From positions 769,290,552 to 769,354,551 of the forward strand of contig CM060918.1 of the NCBI GenBank assembly GCA_030737875.1: a DNA stretch of 64,000 bases, given 5' to 3'. The notes under the pieces are model-generated. The model was not told where the DNA came from. It saw nothing but the letters and a program-made list of their open reading frames with translations, and made no database searches. The number at the start of each line of letters is the position of its first letter. Within the stretch, counting starts at the first letter, position 1. A program made the position numbers and the translations under genes. Below, one piece after another: positions 35,293 to 48,592 of the stretch. The DNA is from Allium sativum (lineage: Eukaryota; Streptophyta; Magnoliopsida; Asparagales; Amaryllidaceae).

Positions 35293-37454
35293 CACACACT
35301 AACATACTCTACGACCTTCAGCAAGTTCCGATCCATGGTTAAAACGCGGAAGAAAGATGAAATGTAGCGACCCGAACTTCCCTGGTCTCCGAAGAGAAGA
35401 GAAAGAACGAATTACTGTGAGGACAAGACAAATCAGAACGCAGACGGAAGAACATTTCATTGTTAATTACAACAACTTCATCAGAATACAAGAATATACA
35501 GAGTATGGATTAATATTACATATTATAAAATATCAGAGATTACAATACATTACATAGCAGCGGAAAATAATACAAACACAACTGAAGGAGATATACGGAT
35601 ACAAAGCTTTCCGGATATCGTTCCAGTTGTAAACCAGGATCCTGTGAATATAAATCTGCAAAACCAAAACTACTAGCTGCCCGTGTCAAAATAAGGGCAC
35701 CCAGAGTTTAGGTTAAAACAATAAACTCCAGATCAGTCATGGGACTGGTGTGAGAACTAAAACAGTTATTAATTTTTATTTTAAAGTTAGGTAAATCAAG
35801 GGACCACGCCGTATAACACAGAACGGGTTTCCTCCCAAGAATGCCAGTGCATATAACAACAGCGCAATGCTAAATAAAGAAAAATGAAGCTATTATAAGA
35901 CCCAGGTCCCATCACACAATGCAACGCAAGCCGGAGGATAGGGTTTTTACCTTATAATAGCCAAGAATGCTTGATACGTTTAAAACAAATCATTTGATAA
36001 TATTATAAGTGCATAGTGTATGAAACAACTTCAAATCATAAGTATCAATCATAGGCGACATGAGCGTCCCATGCCACTATGTCGCCATATATAGGTTTAC
36101 AAATAAAACCGCAAAGTCACGTATTTGGAAATTGGATTTCCATCTATGAACCGAGGCAAAAGATAGTCCTCTACCGATTCGAGACAATCTAGCCCATGTC
36201 TCAGGTTAGAGCTCGAGTGACCTTGGAGCGACAGGGCCGGTCCACCGATGTGGATTAGACGAAATCCTGAGCACTACGTTTCCCCGCCCTTTGGGGCGTA
36301 AGTCTGGTCTGTCTGCCGACCAGAATGCATCCGCCGAAACCGATATAACCGAGGCACCTCGCAACAACAACAACCACATAAGTCAAACTCGTTAGGGCAT
36401 GTAAAACCACCGACGCCACTTCTAACTAGAAGGAAACGCATGTCCTCCCTGAGGTCCGTCTCCCGTTTTTGGTTCATACCGGGTGTGAAACTCGCGAAGT
36501 AAATGTTACACAAAGCTACGCCACAAAGGCCGTGCTTTGATCATCAACCACAAGACTCTTCTTTTCAACATAAGCCTTGATCATTTGCATCTTAGCACGC
36601 CACACAGGCAAACCACTCTATGCAACCGATATCAGTCACACAGAATGATATCCGATGTCAGACACACAGTCCATTTACAAGTCCGTTCTGGGTCTGAACG
36701 AAACCGGAGGCACCTAGTACCCCGCATATCCATCGATCTCCAAGTACGTCTGGACGACCACTAACTGATTCCCTCCTCTTGGGTGTACGTCCCAATCAAG
36801 ATCATCAGTAATCACCCAAATGACGTGAAGACCTCCGGTCTTCAACCATCGTCTTCTTCTTCGAGTAATCGTCGAATCAGTTATTCAGAATGGGATAAAC
36901 CCGGTCTTTCCGAGTAACTCGCGTATATATTAAACAAGTGTTACACAAACACTACATACGCCTCATTCCAATTCATCAGTCACTAACCGTAAATTAACAA
37001 GAGAATAATTCCCCAAATATTAACCCCGAAGACCGAAACCAACATCAGATCAATATCCAGAAAATCATTCTGCTAAGCTAACCAACAGTTAGTTTCTAAA
37101 TTTCACATTCTTAGGGAAAGGTTCCCATTAATTTTATCAAAGATAAATTCTTTTAAATTTATTCTTTAATCTTCTTTTGAATATCAATTCAAACTAGTCG
37201 GGATTAACGAACCACACTGAAGTAATCATTTATTTTTAATTTCCCAATCCCAACCTATTCATCCCATGAAGTAAAACTGGTTATACTTCATATCTAACAC
37301 CACCGTGTTATTGGTAAATTCAATTACCATTTCACGTTCAAATCTAATTAAAGATTTAACTATCACCTGAAGCAAATCTGGTGATACTCCATTCTCGATC
37401 TTTTCAATCTAATTAAAGATTCATTAAAACTCCACTTAGTTTTAATCTTTAACT

Positions 37455-37909
37455 GGGTTAAAGAATCGATGTCATTTAAAACACGGTTCACGATAAACCC
37501 AAAATCACATCACATTTCAATCAGTCCCTAACTGTAAATTAGCAAGTGAGCAATTCCCTAAGTATTAACCCCGAAGGCCGAAACCAACATCAGATCAATA
37601 CCCTAGAAATCATTCAACTTAACTAATCTCCGGTTAGTTTCTGATTTTCTTAACTCCTTTGGGTCTAAGAGCAGTATTATTGAAGATACCGTTCACGACA
37701 ACCCAAAGTCACATTCCATTAATTATCGGGTTAAAGAACAAGTGTTATTTAAAACACTGTTCACGATAAACCCAAAAATCAATACCAATTCAATTCCAAT
37801 TAAATATTATTTAATTGGTACACTTCATTAAATCTAAATAAAAAGATTTAATCTTTTCTCAACTGGGCTTAAGAACAGTGTTAATGAAGACACCATTCAC
37901 GACAAACCC
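37455..37909. repeat. Four stem-loop repeats in giant LTR (copy B)
   Basis: Four units of about 46 bp at 37455-37500, 37661-37704, 37728-37773 and 37865-37909 begin GGGTTAAAGAAC or a variant and end GTTCACGATAAACCC or a variant. The ends are mutually complementary, so each unit can fold. Equivalent units lie at 1511-1556, 1715-1758, 1782-1827 and 1920-1964 in copy A, and within 44567-45021 in copy C. Confidence 0.8.
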
Positions 37910-40206
37910 AAATCATATTTGATATTAAATACAAGGCTCTGAATAGAAAATATATCGGCTTATATTCAATATCAAATTCTACGACTAACAAATGTCGTAT
38001 TGGAAATAACGATATAAATATATATCTTTCAAATTTCCATAACAACATCTGTATAATCATGAAATCCAACATCGAAATAATTCAAAGACAATTTCGATTC
38101 AAATCCATTCCAATTCAATTATTGGAAATTCTGGTTACTTTTAAAACCCTTTTCAATCTCAATTTATTTATTTAAAAATAAATATAATTACAATTCTAGT
38201 TCAAAACTAGTTCATTTCGATAAAAATCTATTTTTATCTTTTCAAACATAGAGTTTTTCATCCCAATTATTCCCAAATCACTTCTTATGATTTTACACAA
38301 ATTATTGATATTTTTAATAATTTTATCTAGGCCTGTACAGTCGATTTCCACCAACGGCCATCGAACTGCACTTACAGCGACCTTTTCCAAATTTGATTTG
38401 GACATAATTCCAAATTCAACCGTTAGATTTCAAATTTCTAATATTTGTTAGAAAGCTCTTTTCTATACGAACCCAACGGTTCCGGTTTTAGGAGAATCCG
38501 ACGGTCGGATCTCCCGCAATATCCATTCGAAGTCAATGGTTGAAATTCTCGAACTGCCGCAGCGCGGCGCGTTCTATTCAGGCCATTATATTATATATAT
38601 ATAATATAATATATACTTCGTCGATTTCCTTTTAAAACGTAATTTATAAATCGTTTTAAATTTGTTTTCAAAACGATTTCAACTTCTTTTCAAATTCAAA
38701 TCAAAATTGAATTTTTCCTTACAAATTCGATTTAAATTCATTTCAAATTGATTTCAATTCAAATTGATTTCTAATTCAATTTCAGTTCGTTTTCAATTCA
38801 ATTCAATTAATTTCTATTCGAATTCATTTCTATTCAGTTTCAGTTCGAATTTCAATTCTTTTCAAAATATCAGATTTTGAAATCACTTTCGATATTCATT
38901 ATAAAATGAATAAATCGATATAAATATCGTTCACGTCAAAATGGCGTCAATCTAATCAACACGGCTTCATATATTTCTATTTTCAAATATTCTGTTTCAA
39001 ATATTTCTTTTTCAAATATTCCTATTTCAAAACTGGAATGAGGCCCAATCAATTACCATATAATGTTAATTATATGGATTTTCTACAACACATGTATACA
39101 ATAACAACGATGTATAATCAACCATCATCCAAAGTGCATTCTACACTGTATAAGCATCAAATATAAATAATTAACGCTCATAACAGCTTGTCAACCAATC
39201 AATCGACATACAACTAATTATTGGGATTAGTGTATGTCATATATCATCCCAATACCCGTGTGGGGTTTCAAACATTCAAATACAGGTTTTATTTGTGCAG
39301 TTGGGCGATGTGTAAAATTTATCGTCCCAATCAATATCAGTCAAATGTGTGTATACAAACAAATCGTCCGATTTGTTTATTTTTATTTCATTTCATATAC
39401 ACATTAAAAATTCTATTTTTAACTATAAAATATTTTCAACTATATAAATATTTTATTTCATTTCACATCACATCTCACAATCAACTACACATCAAAATCA
39501 AACAACCAAGCATACCAGCCGTCCATGGTCTGTGGACGACGGGTGTCGGGTGCTACTAAACACCGTCTGCATCCTAGTATATATTTTAACTAGAAAATTA
39601 AACTAAAAGGTGAGAAGTTCTCACCAGCTAGCTAATCCAAACGCCACGACTCTTCTTATGTAGAAATTCTTCATCGTCTCTCCAACGAGATCTGTTTCAA
39701 TACATTAAAATTCTTGTTTTTAACATCGCTACTTTACATAGATAAAAATTATATTTTTATCGCTTTACCTAAGATAAAAAACACATTTTTATTTTCATAC
39801 CATTCGTATAAAAATCATATTTTTATAATGGCACTTCATATAGGAAAATCATATATTTTTACTCGCTTTCATGTTAGTAAAAATCGTATTTTTATCTTGA
39901 TGTTTAAACTATAAAAATCCTTTCTTTCTATTTGTAAAAATCTTACTTTTCCTATATAAAGATTCGACCTTTTCTACAATAAAGATCCGACCTTTCTATT
40001 ATTAAAAATCCGACCTTTTCTATTATAAAAATCATATTTTTAAACTAAAAATCATATTTTTAATTCTATCATATTATATATATGTAAAAGCTGAATTTGT
40101 AAATGCTATTACATAAAAAATAAAAAATAAAACTGATTTTTTTCCATTATTTAAAACCTATTTACAGTAAATGAATAAAGAAAATTAATAAATAAAATAA
40201 TAGAAA

Positions 40207-40582
40207 ACTTACGGTGGAGGTGAGGGGGTGGAGGATCGTCAGAGGAGCGTTGGGTGGCCAGAGCAGGCGGAGGGGGTCGGAACCATGGCGGTTCAACGGG
40301 TTTTTGGGGCTGTGGGGTGGAGCGTCGGTTGCGAGGGGGTTTGGGGTTCATCAGGGTGTCGCGGCTGGATTGGGCTATGGGGGGCATGGTCTAATTGGAG
40401 AGGAGGAAAAGGGGGTCGGCGGTGGGGCCTGGCGCTAGTAGCGGCGGCGCGGTGGACGGGGGTGCGGCGGCGGTTCATCGTCGAGCTCCTTCCTCTTTTT
40501 TTTTAATCGGGTTTTGACTGGGGTAAGGGAAGAGAGAGAAGAGGGAGGATAGGGTGAGTGTATATATATTTATATAATTTAA
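40207..40582 (-). promoter_or_regulatory. LTR promoter, GC-rich leader exon and splice donor (copy B)
   Basis: Minus strand: TATATAAATATATATACAC (40561-40582), then a CT-rich leader, then a block rich in CCG and CCA (40500-40213), then ACC/GTAAGT. The donor is kept in all three LTR copies (4196-4201, 40207-40212, 47326-47331), although the GC-rich block itself has diverged strongly in copy A. This implies a transcribed first exon and a downstream intron within R-U5. The promoter call is inference from motif order. Confidence 0.55.
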
Positions 40583-41447
40583 TTTTTATATTAAATCCAT
40601 AAAGTAACTTTTTATTTCGACCTCGAAATCGAACCCACCGCCTGTCATCCCTAGCTAATTACCCCCATTCCGAACACAATGGGATATGTATCGTAAGCTG
40701 ATTCGATCGTTTCGATCAGTTTCCGTTGAATTTACATTTAAATCATTATATTGAATTTTAAAAGTACATTTCAAATTACCGGGGTCACATACGGACTCGA
40801 AAAATTCCAGAAAAATATTTTCTAGCTTCGTATTGACGATACGGTCCTAACAAAACTAATTTCTTCGAATTCTGAGACCGTTTGAAAAATGGCCATTTTC
40901 CAGTCGATTAAAATCGACTTAAACTGGTCAAACGCGTTTTCCTTTGCCACACTCACATATTGATTCAAAAAATTATGAAATTTGAAACCTAGAAATAATT
41001 TGACATCACGGATCCAACAAAAGTGGTTTCGTCGAAATCCGAGGTCGTTTGCAAAATGACCATTTTCTAAGGGCCGAAATTCCATAGCGACTATTCTGAA
41101 ATTTCAACTGGACATAACTTTTTATCCCCGCTATGAAATTTCAATTTTTCGGATTCGTTGGAAAGATATTCACAAATAGATTCAAATATTTTTTGTTTCG
41201 CTAAAATACGGTTTATTTTGCACCCGGTATGTTCAATTGAAATTTGAAATCGAATTATCAAACTACCGCGCCATTTTCAATTCCTTTTATATATATAAAT
41301 AAATATTTATATTATAACGACGATCTATATAATATATACGTTCAAATTCCATTCAAAATAAATTTCTCATCGTTATTAAATAATCAAAATCCACTAAAAT
41401 TTCCAAAATAAAAATTTTAAATTGGCTCAGATTTCCGGGTTATTACA

Positions 41448-41460
41448 ATCTTCCCCACTT
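41448..41460 (-). promoter_or_regulatory. Polypurine tract of the giant-LTR element
   Basis: On the minus strand AAGTGGGGAAGAT abuts the TGTAATAACC start of the 3' LTR. Position and composition are those of a plus-strand primer. Confidence 0.9.
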
Positions 41461-42461
41461 AAAACTTTTCGTCCCCGAAAAGGAACGAAGCCGAAAGTTG
41501 TTTAACAAATCAACTCAACTTTCGTTATTTTCATTACGGCTTAAGTTCTTCAACTTTTCAGTTTCTAAGAACTTTTCAAATTTCTCAAAAATTTGGCTAA
41601 CACCCTAAATTTTTGAAAAATTTCTCCATAACCTCCCCTGCACCGGGAGCACTGGGAAAATTCCGAAATTGCCATACAGGCTCTCTGATCTCAAAAAGAA
41701 AAAGCCAAGCGGCTCATAAAATCATCATCACCCAGACAAAACAGTAAATTATGGTAAACATGTACCTATTTATCGGGCAAACAATTTTATTCTTCTGCTC
41801 TAGCCTCCTTGCTATGACCTGTTCACTGTAAGTACATGTATATGCATGCAAATGCGACAAATTTTCAATACAATCCACTATTTGATACAATTTGGCTATA
41901 GGGTACAAATTTTAATTAATCAACCAATAATCAACAACACAACCATCAATCAATTAGTTGATTAGCTTTTCAAATTCATAACTTTGATATATAGTCAAAA
42001 ATCACATTTTTTGGTGCCAAATCACAACAATAGGCCCTATCTAATTTTGGTTCTCACACCAGTCAATATGAAATATATAGATATCACACTTTCGGCACTC
42101 GAATATAAACACTGATGATGAGGCCTCATCATCAGAATCATCTCTGGGCAAGTAGAGTATGATTCTATATCTATCCAGTATATTAAACTTCAAATACACG
42201 CTAGCTAGGCGTGTACGCAAAATCTTTATATACTAAATTGTCCAAATAAATTTAAAATAAATATTCAAATACGTATAATACGATTTAAATTTCAAAACAA
42301 AATTTGTTTTCGCTTTAAAGATATAATCTTCACACTCGTTCTAGGATACTACTGATCCCATCTCTAACGAGTAATTCTCATTGGATATTACTAATCCAAT
42401 TTCTGAGGAATTCTTTCGTATGGTTCTAACGTGTCTTGTTCTCTGAGCTTTGTAAACCAAA
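41461..42461 (-). other. Non-coding centre of the giant-LTR element
   Basis: About 1 kb with no reading frame longer than 65 codons and no retroviral domain. The first bases after the polypurine tract match the generic end of chromovirus pol only at DNA level. The packaging signal presumably lies here or in the leader, which is inference. Confidence 0.8.
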
Positions 42462-42473
42462 GCTCTGATACCA
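42462..42473 (-). promoter_or_regulatory. tRNA-iMet primer binding site of the giant-LTR element
   Basis: TGGTATCAGAGC on the minus strand, two bases inside the 5' LTR. It is a perfect complement of the plant initiator tRNA 3' end. Confidence 0.95.
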
Positions 42474-42475
42474 AA

Positions 42476-45400
42476 TGTAGCGACCCGAACTTCCCCGGTC
42501 TCCGAAGAGAAGAGAAAGAACGAATTACTGTGAGGACAAGACAAATCAGAACGCAGACGGAAGAACATTTCATTGTTAATTACAACAACTTCATCAGAAT
42601 ACAAGAATATACAGAGTATGGATTAATATTACACATTATAAAATATCAGAGATTACAATACATTACATAGCAGTGGAAAATAATACAAACACAACTGAAG
42701 GAGATATACGGATACAAAGCTTTCCGGATATCGTTCCAGCTGTAAACCAGGATCCTGTGAATATAAATCTGCAAAACCAAAACTACTAGCTGCCCGTGTC
42801 AAAATAAGGGCACCCAGAGTTTAGGTTAAAACAATAAACTCCAGGTCAGTCATGGGACTGGTGTGAGAACTAAAACGGTTATTAATTTTTATTTTAAAGT
42901 TAGGTAAATCAAGGGACCACGCCGTATAACACGGAACGGGTTTCCTCCCAAGAATACCAGTGCATATAACAACAGCGCAATGCTAAATAAAGAAAAATGA
43001 AGCTATTATAAGACCCAGGTCCTATCACACAATGCAACGCAAGCCGGAGGATAGGGTTTTTACCTTATAATAGCCAAGAATGCTTGATACGTTTAAAACA
43101 AATCATTTGATAATATTATAAGTGCATAGTGTATAAAACAACTTCAAATCATAAGTATCAATCATAGGCGACATGCGCGTCCCATGCCACTATGTCGCCA
43201 TATATAGGTTTACAAATAAAACCGCAAAGTCACGTATTTGGAAATTGGATTTCCATCTATGAACCGAGGCAAAAGATAGTCCTCTACCGATTCGAGACAA
43301 TCTTGCCCATGTCTTAGGTCAGAGCTCGAGTGACCTTGGAGCGACAGGGCCGGTCCACCGATGTGGATTAGACGAAATCCTGAACACTGCGTTTCCCCGC
43401 CCTTTGGGGCGTAAGTCTGGTCCGTCTGCCGACCAGAATGCATTGGCCGAAACCGATATAACCGAGGCACCTCACATTAGCAACAACCACATAAGTCAAA
43501 CTCGTCAGGGCGTGTAAAACCATTGACGCCACTTCTAACTAGAAGGAAACGCATGTCCTCCCTGAGGTCCATCTCCCATTTTTGGTTCATACCGGGTGTG
43601 AAACTCGCGAAGTAAACGTTACATAAAGCTACGCCACCAAGGCCGTGCTTTGATCATCAACCACAAGACTCTGCTTTTCAACAGAAGCCTTGATCATTTG
43701 CGTCTTAGCACTCCACACAGGCAAACCATTCTATGCAACCGATATCAGCCACACAGAATGATATCCGATGTCAGACACACAGTCCATTTACAAGTCCGTT
43801 CTGGGTCTGAACGAAACCGGAGGCACCTAGTACCCCGCATATCCATCGATCTCCAAGTACGTCTGGACGACCACTAACTGATTCCCTCCTCTTGGGTGTA
43901 CGGCCCAATCAAGATCATCAGTAATCACCAAAATGACGTGAAGGCCTTCGCTCTTAAACCATCGTCTTCATCTTCGAGTAATCGTCGAATCAGTTATTCA
44001 GAATGGGATAAACCCGGTCTTTCCGAATAAGTCGTGTATATATTAAACAAGTGTTACACAAACACTACATACGTCTCATTCCAATTCATCAGTCACTAAC
44101 CGTAAATTAACAAGAGAATAATTCCCCAAATATTAACCCCGAAGACCGAAACCAACATCAGATCAATATCCAGAAAATCATTCTGCTTAGCTAACCGACA
44201 GTTAGTTTCTAAATTTCACATTCTTAGGGAAGGTTCCCATTAATTTTATCAAAGATAAATTCTTTTAAATTTATTCTTTAATCTTCTTTTGAATATCAAT
44301 TCAAACTAGTCGGGATTAGCGAACCACACCGAAGTAATCATTTATTTTTAATTTCCCAATCCCAACCTATTCATCCCATGAAGTAAAACTGGTTATACTT
44401 CATATCTAACACCACCATGTTATTGGTAAATTCAACTACCATTTCACGTTCAAATCTAATTAAAGATTTAACTATCGCCTGAAGCAAATCTGGTGATACT
44501 CCATTCTCGATCTTTTCAATCTAATTAAAGATTCATTAAAACTCCACTTAGTTTTAATCTTTAACTGGGTTAAAGAATTGATGTCATTTAAAACACGGTT
44601 CACGATAAACCAAAAATCACATCACATTTCAATCAGTCCCTAACCGTAAATTAGCAAGTGAGCAATTCCCTAAGTATTAACCCCGAAGGCCGAAACCAAC
44701 ATCAGATCAATATCCCAGAAATCATTCAACTTTACTAATCTCCGGTTAGTTTCTGATTTTCTTAACTCCTTTGGGTCTAAGAGCAGTATTATTGAAGATA
44801 CCGTTCACGACAACCCAAAGTCATATTCCATTAATTATCGGGTTAAAGAACAAGTGTTATTTAAAACACTGTTCACGATAAACCCAAAAATCAATACCAA
44901 TTCAATTCCAATTAAATATTATTTAATTGGTACACTTCATTAAATCTAAATAAAAAGATTTAATCTTTTCTCAACTGGGCTTAAGAACAGTGTTAATGAA
45001 GACACCATTCACGACATAGCCAAATCATATTTGATATTAAATACAAGGCTTTGAATAGAAAATATATCGGCTTATATTCAATATCAAATTCTACGACTAA
45101 CAAATGTCGTATTGGAAATAACGATATAAATATATATCTTTCAAATTTCCATAACAACATCTGTATAATCACGAAATCCAACATCGAAATAATCCAAAGA
45201 CAATTTCGATTCAAATCCATTCCAATTCGATTATTGGAAATTCTGGTTACTTTTAAAACCCTTTTCAATCTCAATTTATTTATTTAAAAATAAATAGAAT
45301 TACAATTCTAGTTCAAAACTAGTTCATTTCGATAAAAATCTATTTTTATCTTTTCAAACATGGAGTTTTTCATCCCAATTCTTCCCAAATCACTTCTTAT

Positions 45401-48400
45401 GATTTTACACAAATTATTGATATTTTTAATAATTTTATCAAGGCCCGTACAGTCGATTTCCACCAACGGCCATCGAACTGCACTTACAGCGACCTTTTCC
45501 AAATTTGATTTGGACATAATTCCAAATCCAACCGTTAGATTTCAAATTTCTAATATTCGTTAGAAAGCTCTTTTCGATACGAACCCAACGGTTCCGGTTT
45601 TAGAAGAATCCGACGGTCGGATCTCCCGCAATATCCATTCGAAGTCAATGGTCGAAATTCGCGAACTGCCGCAGCGCGGCGCGTTCTATTCAGGCCATTA
45701 TATTATATATATATATATAATATATACTTTGTCGATTTCCTTTTAAAATGTAATTTATAAAACGTTTTAAATTCGTTTTCAAAACGATTTCAACTTCTTT
45801 TCAAATTCAAATCAAAATTGAACTTTTCCTTATAAATTCGATTTAAATTCATTTCAAATTGATTTCAATTCAAATTGATTTCTAATTCAATTTCAGTTCG
45901 TTTTCAATTCAATTCATTTCTATTCGATTTCAATTCGAATTCATTTCTATTCAGTTTCAGTTCGAATTTCAATTCTTTTCAAAATATCAGATTTTGAAAT
46001 CACTTTCGATATTCATTATTAAATGAATAAAATCGATATAAATATCGTTCACGTCAAAATGGCGTCAATCTAATCAACACGGCTTCATATATTTCTATTT
46101 TCAAATATTCTATTTCAAATATTTCTTTTTCAAATATTCCTATTTCAAAACTGGAATGAGGCCCAATCAATTACCATATAATGTTAATTATATGGATTTT
46201 CTACAACACATGTATACAATAACAACGATGAATAATCAACCATCATCCAAAGTGCATTCTACACTGTATAGGCATCAAATATAAATATTTAATGCTCATA
46301 ACAGTTTGTCAATCAATCGATTGACATACAACTAATTATTAGGATTAGTGTATGTCATATATCATCCCAATACCCGTGTGGGGTTTCAAACAATCAAACA
46401 TAGGTTTTATTTGAGCAGTTGGGCGATGTGTAAAATTTATCGTCCCAATCAATATCAGTCAAATGTGTGTATACAAACAAATCGTCCGATTTGTTTATTT
46501 TTATTTCATTTCATATACACATTAAAAATTCTATTTTTAACTATAAAATATTTTTAACTATATAAATATTTTATTTCATTTCACATCACATCACACAATC
46601 AACTACACATCAAAATCAAACAACCAAGCATACAAGCCGTCCATGGTCTGTGGACGATGGGTATCGGGTGCTACTAAACACCGTCTGCATTCTAGTATAT
46701 ATTTTAACTAGAAAATTAAATTAAAAGGTGAGAAGTTCTCACCAGCTAGCTAATCCAAACGCCACGACTCTTCTTATGTAGAAATTCTTCATCGTCTCTC
46801 CAAAGAGATCTGTTTCAATACATTAAAATTCTTGTTTTTAACATCTCTACTTTACATAGATAAAAGTTATATTTTTATCGCTTTACCTAAAATAAAAATC
46901 ACAATTTTATTTTCATACCATTCGTATAAAAATCATATTTTTATAATGGCACTTCATATAGGAAAATCATATATTTTTACTCGCTTTCATGTTAGTAAAA
47001 ATCGTATTTTTATCTTGATGTTTAAACTATAAAAATCCTTTCTTTCTATTTGTTAAAATCATACTTTTCCTATATAAAGATTCGACCTTTTCTACAATAA
47101 AGATCCGACCTTTCTATTATTAAAAACCCGACCTTTTCTATTATAAAAATCATATTTTTAAACTAAAAATCATATTTTTAATTCAATCATATTATATATA
47201 TGTAAAAGCTGAATTTGTAAATGCTATTACATAAAAAAATAAAAAATAAAACTGATTTTTTTCCATTATTTAAAACCTATTTACAGTAAATGAATAAAGA
47301 AAATTAATAAATAAAATAATAGAAAACTTACGGTGGAGGTGAGGTAGTGGAGGATCGTCAAAGGAGCGTTGGGTGGCCGGAGCAGGCAGAGGGGGTCGGA
47401 ATCATGGCGGTTCAACGGGTTTTTGGGGTTGTGGGGTGGAGCGTCGGTTGCGAGGGGGTTTGGGGTTCATCAGGGTGTCACAGCTGGATTGGGCTATGGG
47501 GGGCGTGGTCTAATCGGAGAGGAGGAAAAGGGGGTCGGCGGTGGGGCCTGGCACTAGTAGCGGCGGCGCGGTGGACGGAGGTGCGGCGACGGTTCATCGT
47601 CGAGCTCCTTCCTCTTTTTTATTTTATCTTAATCGGGTTTTGACTGGGGTAAGGGAAGAGAGAGAAGAGGGAGGATAGGGTGAGTGTATATATATTTATA
47701 TAATTTAATTTTTATATTAAATCCATAAAGTAATTTATTATTTCGACCTCGAAATCGAACCCACCGCCTGTCATCCTTAGCTAATTACCCCCATTCCGAA
47801 CACAATGGGATATGTATCATAAGCTGATTCGATCGTTTCGATCAGTTTCCGTTGAATTTACATTTAAATCATTATACTGAATTTTAAACGTACATTTCAA
47901 ATTACCGGGGTCACATACGGACTCGAAAAATTCCAGAAAAATATTTTCTAGCTTTGTATTGACGATACGGTCCTAACAAAACTAATTTCGTCGAATTCTG
48001 AGACCGTTTGAAAAATGGCCATTTTCCAGTCGATTAAAATCAACTTAAACTGGTCAAACGCGTTTTCCTTTGCCACACTCACGTATTGATTCGAAAAATT
48101 ATGAAATTTGAAACCTAGCAATAATTTGACATCACGGATCCAACAAAAGTGGTTTCGTTGAAATCCGAGGTCGTTTGCAAAATGGCCATTTTCTAAGGGC
48201 CGAAATTCCATAGCGACTATTCTGAAATTTCAACTGGACATAACTTTTTATCCCCGCTATGAAATTTCAATTTTTCGGATTCGTTGGAAATATATTCACA
48301 AATAGATTCAAATATTTTTGGTTTCGCTAAAATCCGGTTTATTTTGCACCCGGTATGTTCAATTAAAATTTGAAATCGAATTATCGAACTACCGCGCCAT

Positions 48401-48592
48401 TTTCAATTCCTTTTATATATATAAATAAATATTTATATTCTAACGACGATCTATATAATATATACGTTCGAATTCCATTGAAAATAAATTTCTCATCGTT
48501 ATTATTTAAAATAATTCATTTTAAATAATCAAAATCCACTAAAATTGCCAAAATAAAAATTTTAAATTGGCTCAGATTTCCGGGTTATTACA
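42476..48592 (-). repeat. Giant LTR, copy C (5' LTR)
   Basis: 6117 bp with the same landmarks as copy B: TATA-like box at 47685-47706, GC-rich block about 47332-47620, donor-like GTAAGT (complement of 47326-47331), palindrome array about 46845-47190, and stem-loop repeats 44567-45021, the fourth having a decayed right arm. Confidence 0.95.

Larger units (their letters stand above)
35363..41447 (-). repeat. Giant LTR, copy B (3' LTR)
   Basis: 6085 bp, very similar to copy C. From its 5' end on the minus strand: a U3 of about 0.9 kb, a TATA-like box (40561-40582), a CT-rich leader, a GC-rich block (40213-40500), a splice-donor-like GTAAGT, an array of short A/T palindromes (about 39715-40070), a TTTCAATTC-rich tract (38690-38880), four stem-loop repeats (37455-37909) and a 125-bp internal repeat (about 36980-37105 and 37525-37650). 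Confidence 0.95.
35363..48592 (-). mobile_element. Non-autonomous gypsy-type element with giant 6.1-kb LTRs
   Basis: Two LTRs of 6085 bp (35363-41447) and 6117 bp (42476-48592) flank only 1028 bp. On the minus strand the order is LTR, a tRNA-iMet primer site (TGGTATCAGAGC), a non-coding centre, a polypurine tract (AAGTGGGGAAGAT), then LTR. The LTRs begin TGTAATAACCCGG and end CGGGTCGCTACA. The target duplication is TGAAA versus AGAAA, four of five bases. The last bases before the 3' LTR (TTCGGGGACGAAAAGTTTT) resemble the end of pol in Tekay/Del-type chromoviruses, a likely parent. No Gag or Pol motif occurs. The element class is that of a large retrotransposon derivative, but with unusual proportions: most of its length is LTR. 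Confidence 0.93.

Noticed and set aside
42462..42473. tRNA-like match (initiator Met)
   Set aside because: Only the 12 bases complementary to the tRNA 3' end are present, as expected for a primer binding site. There is no cloverleaf.
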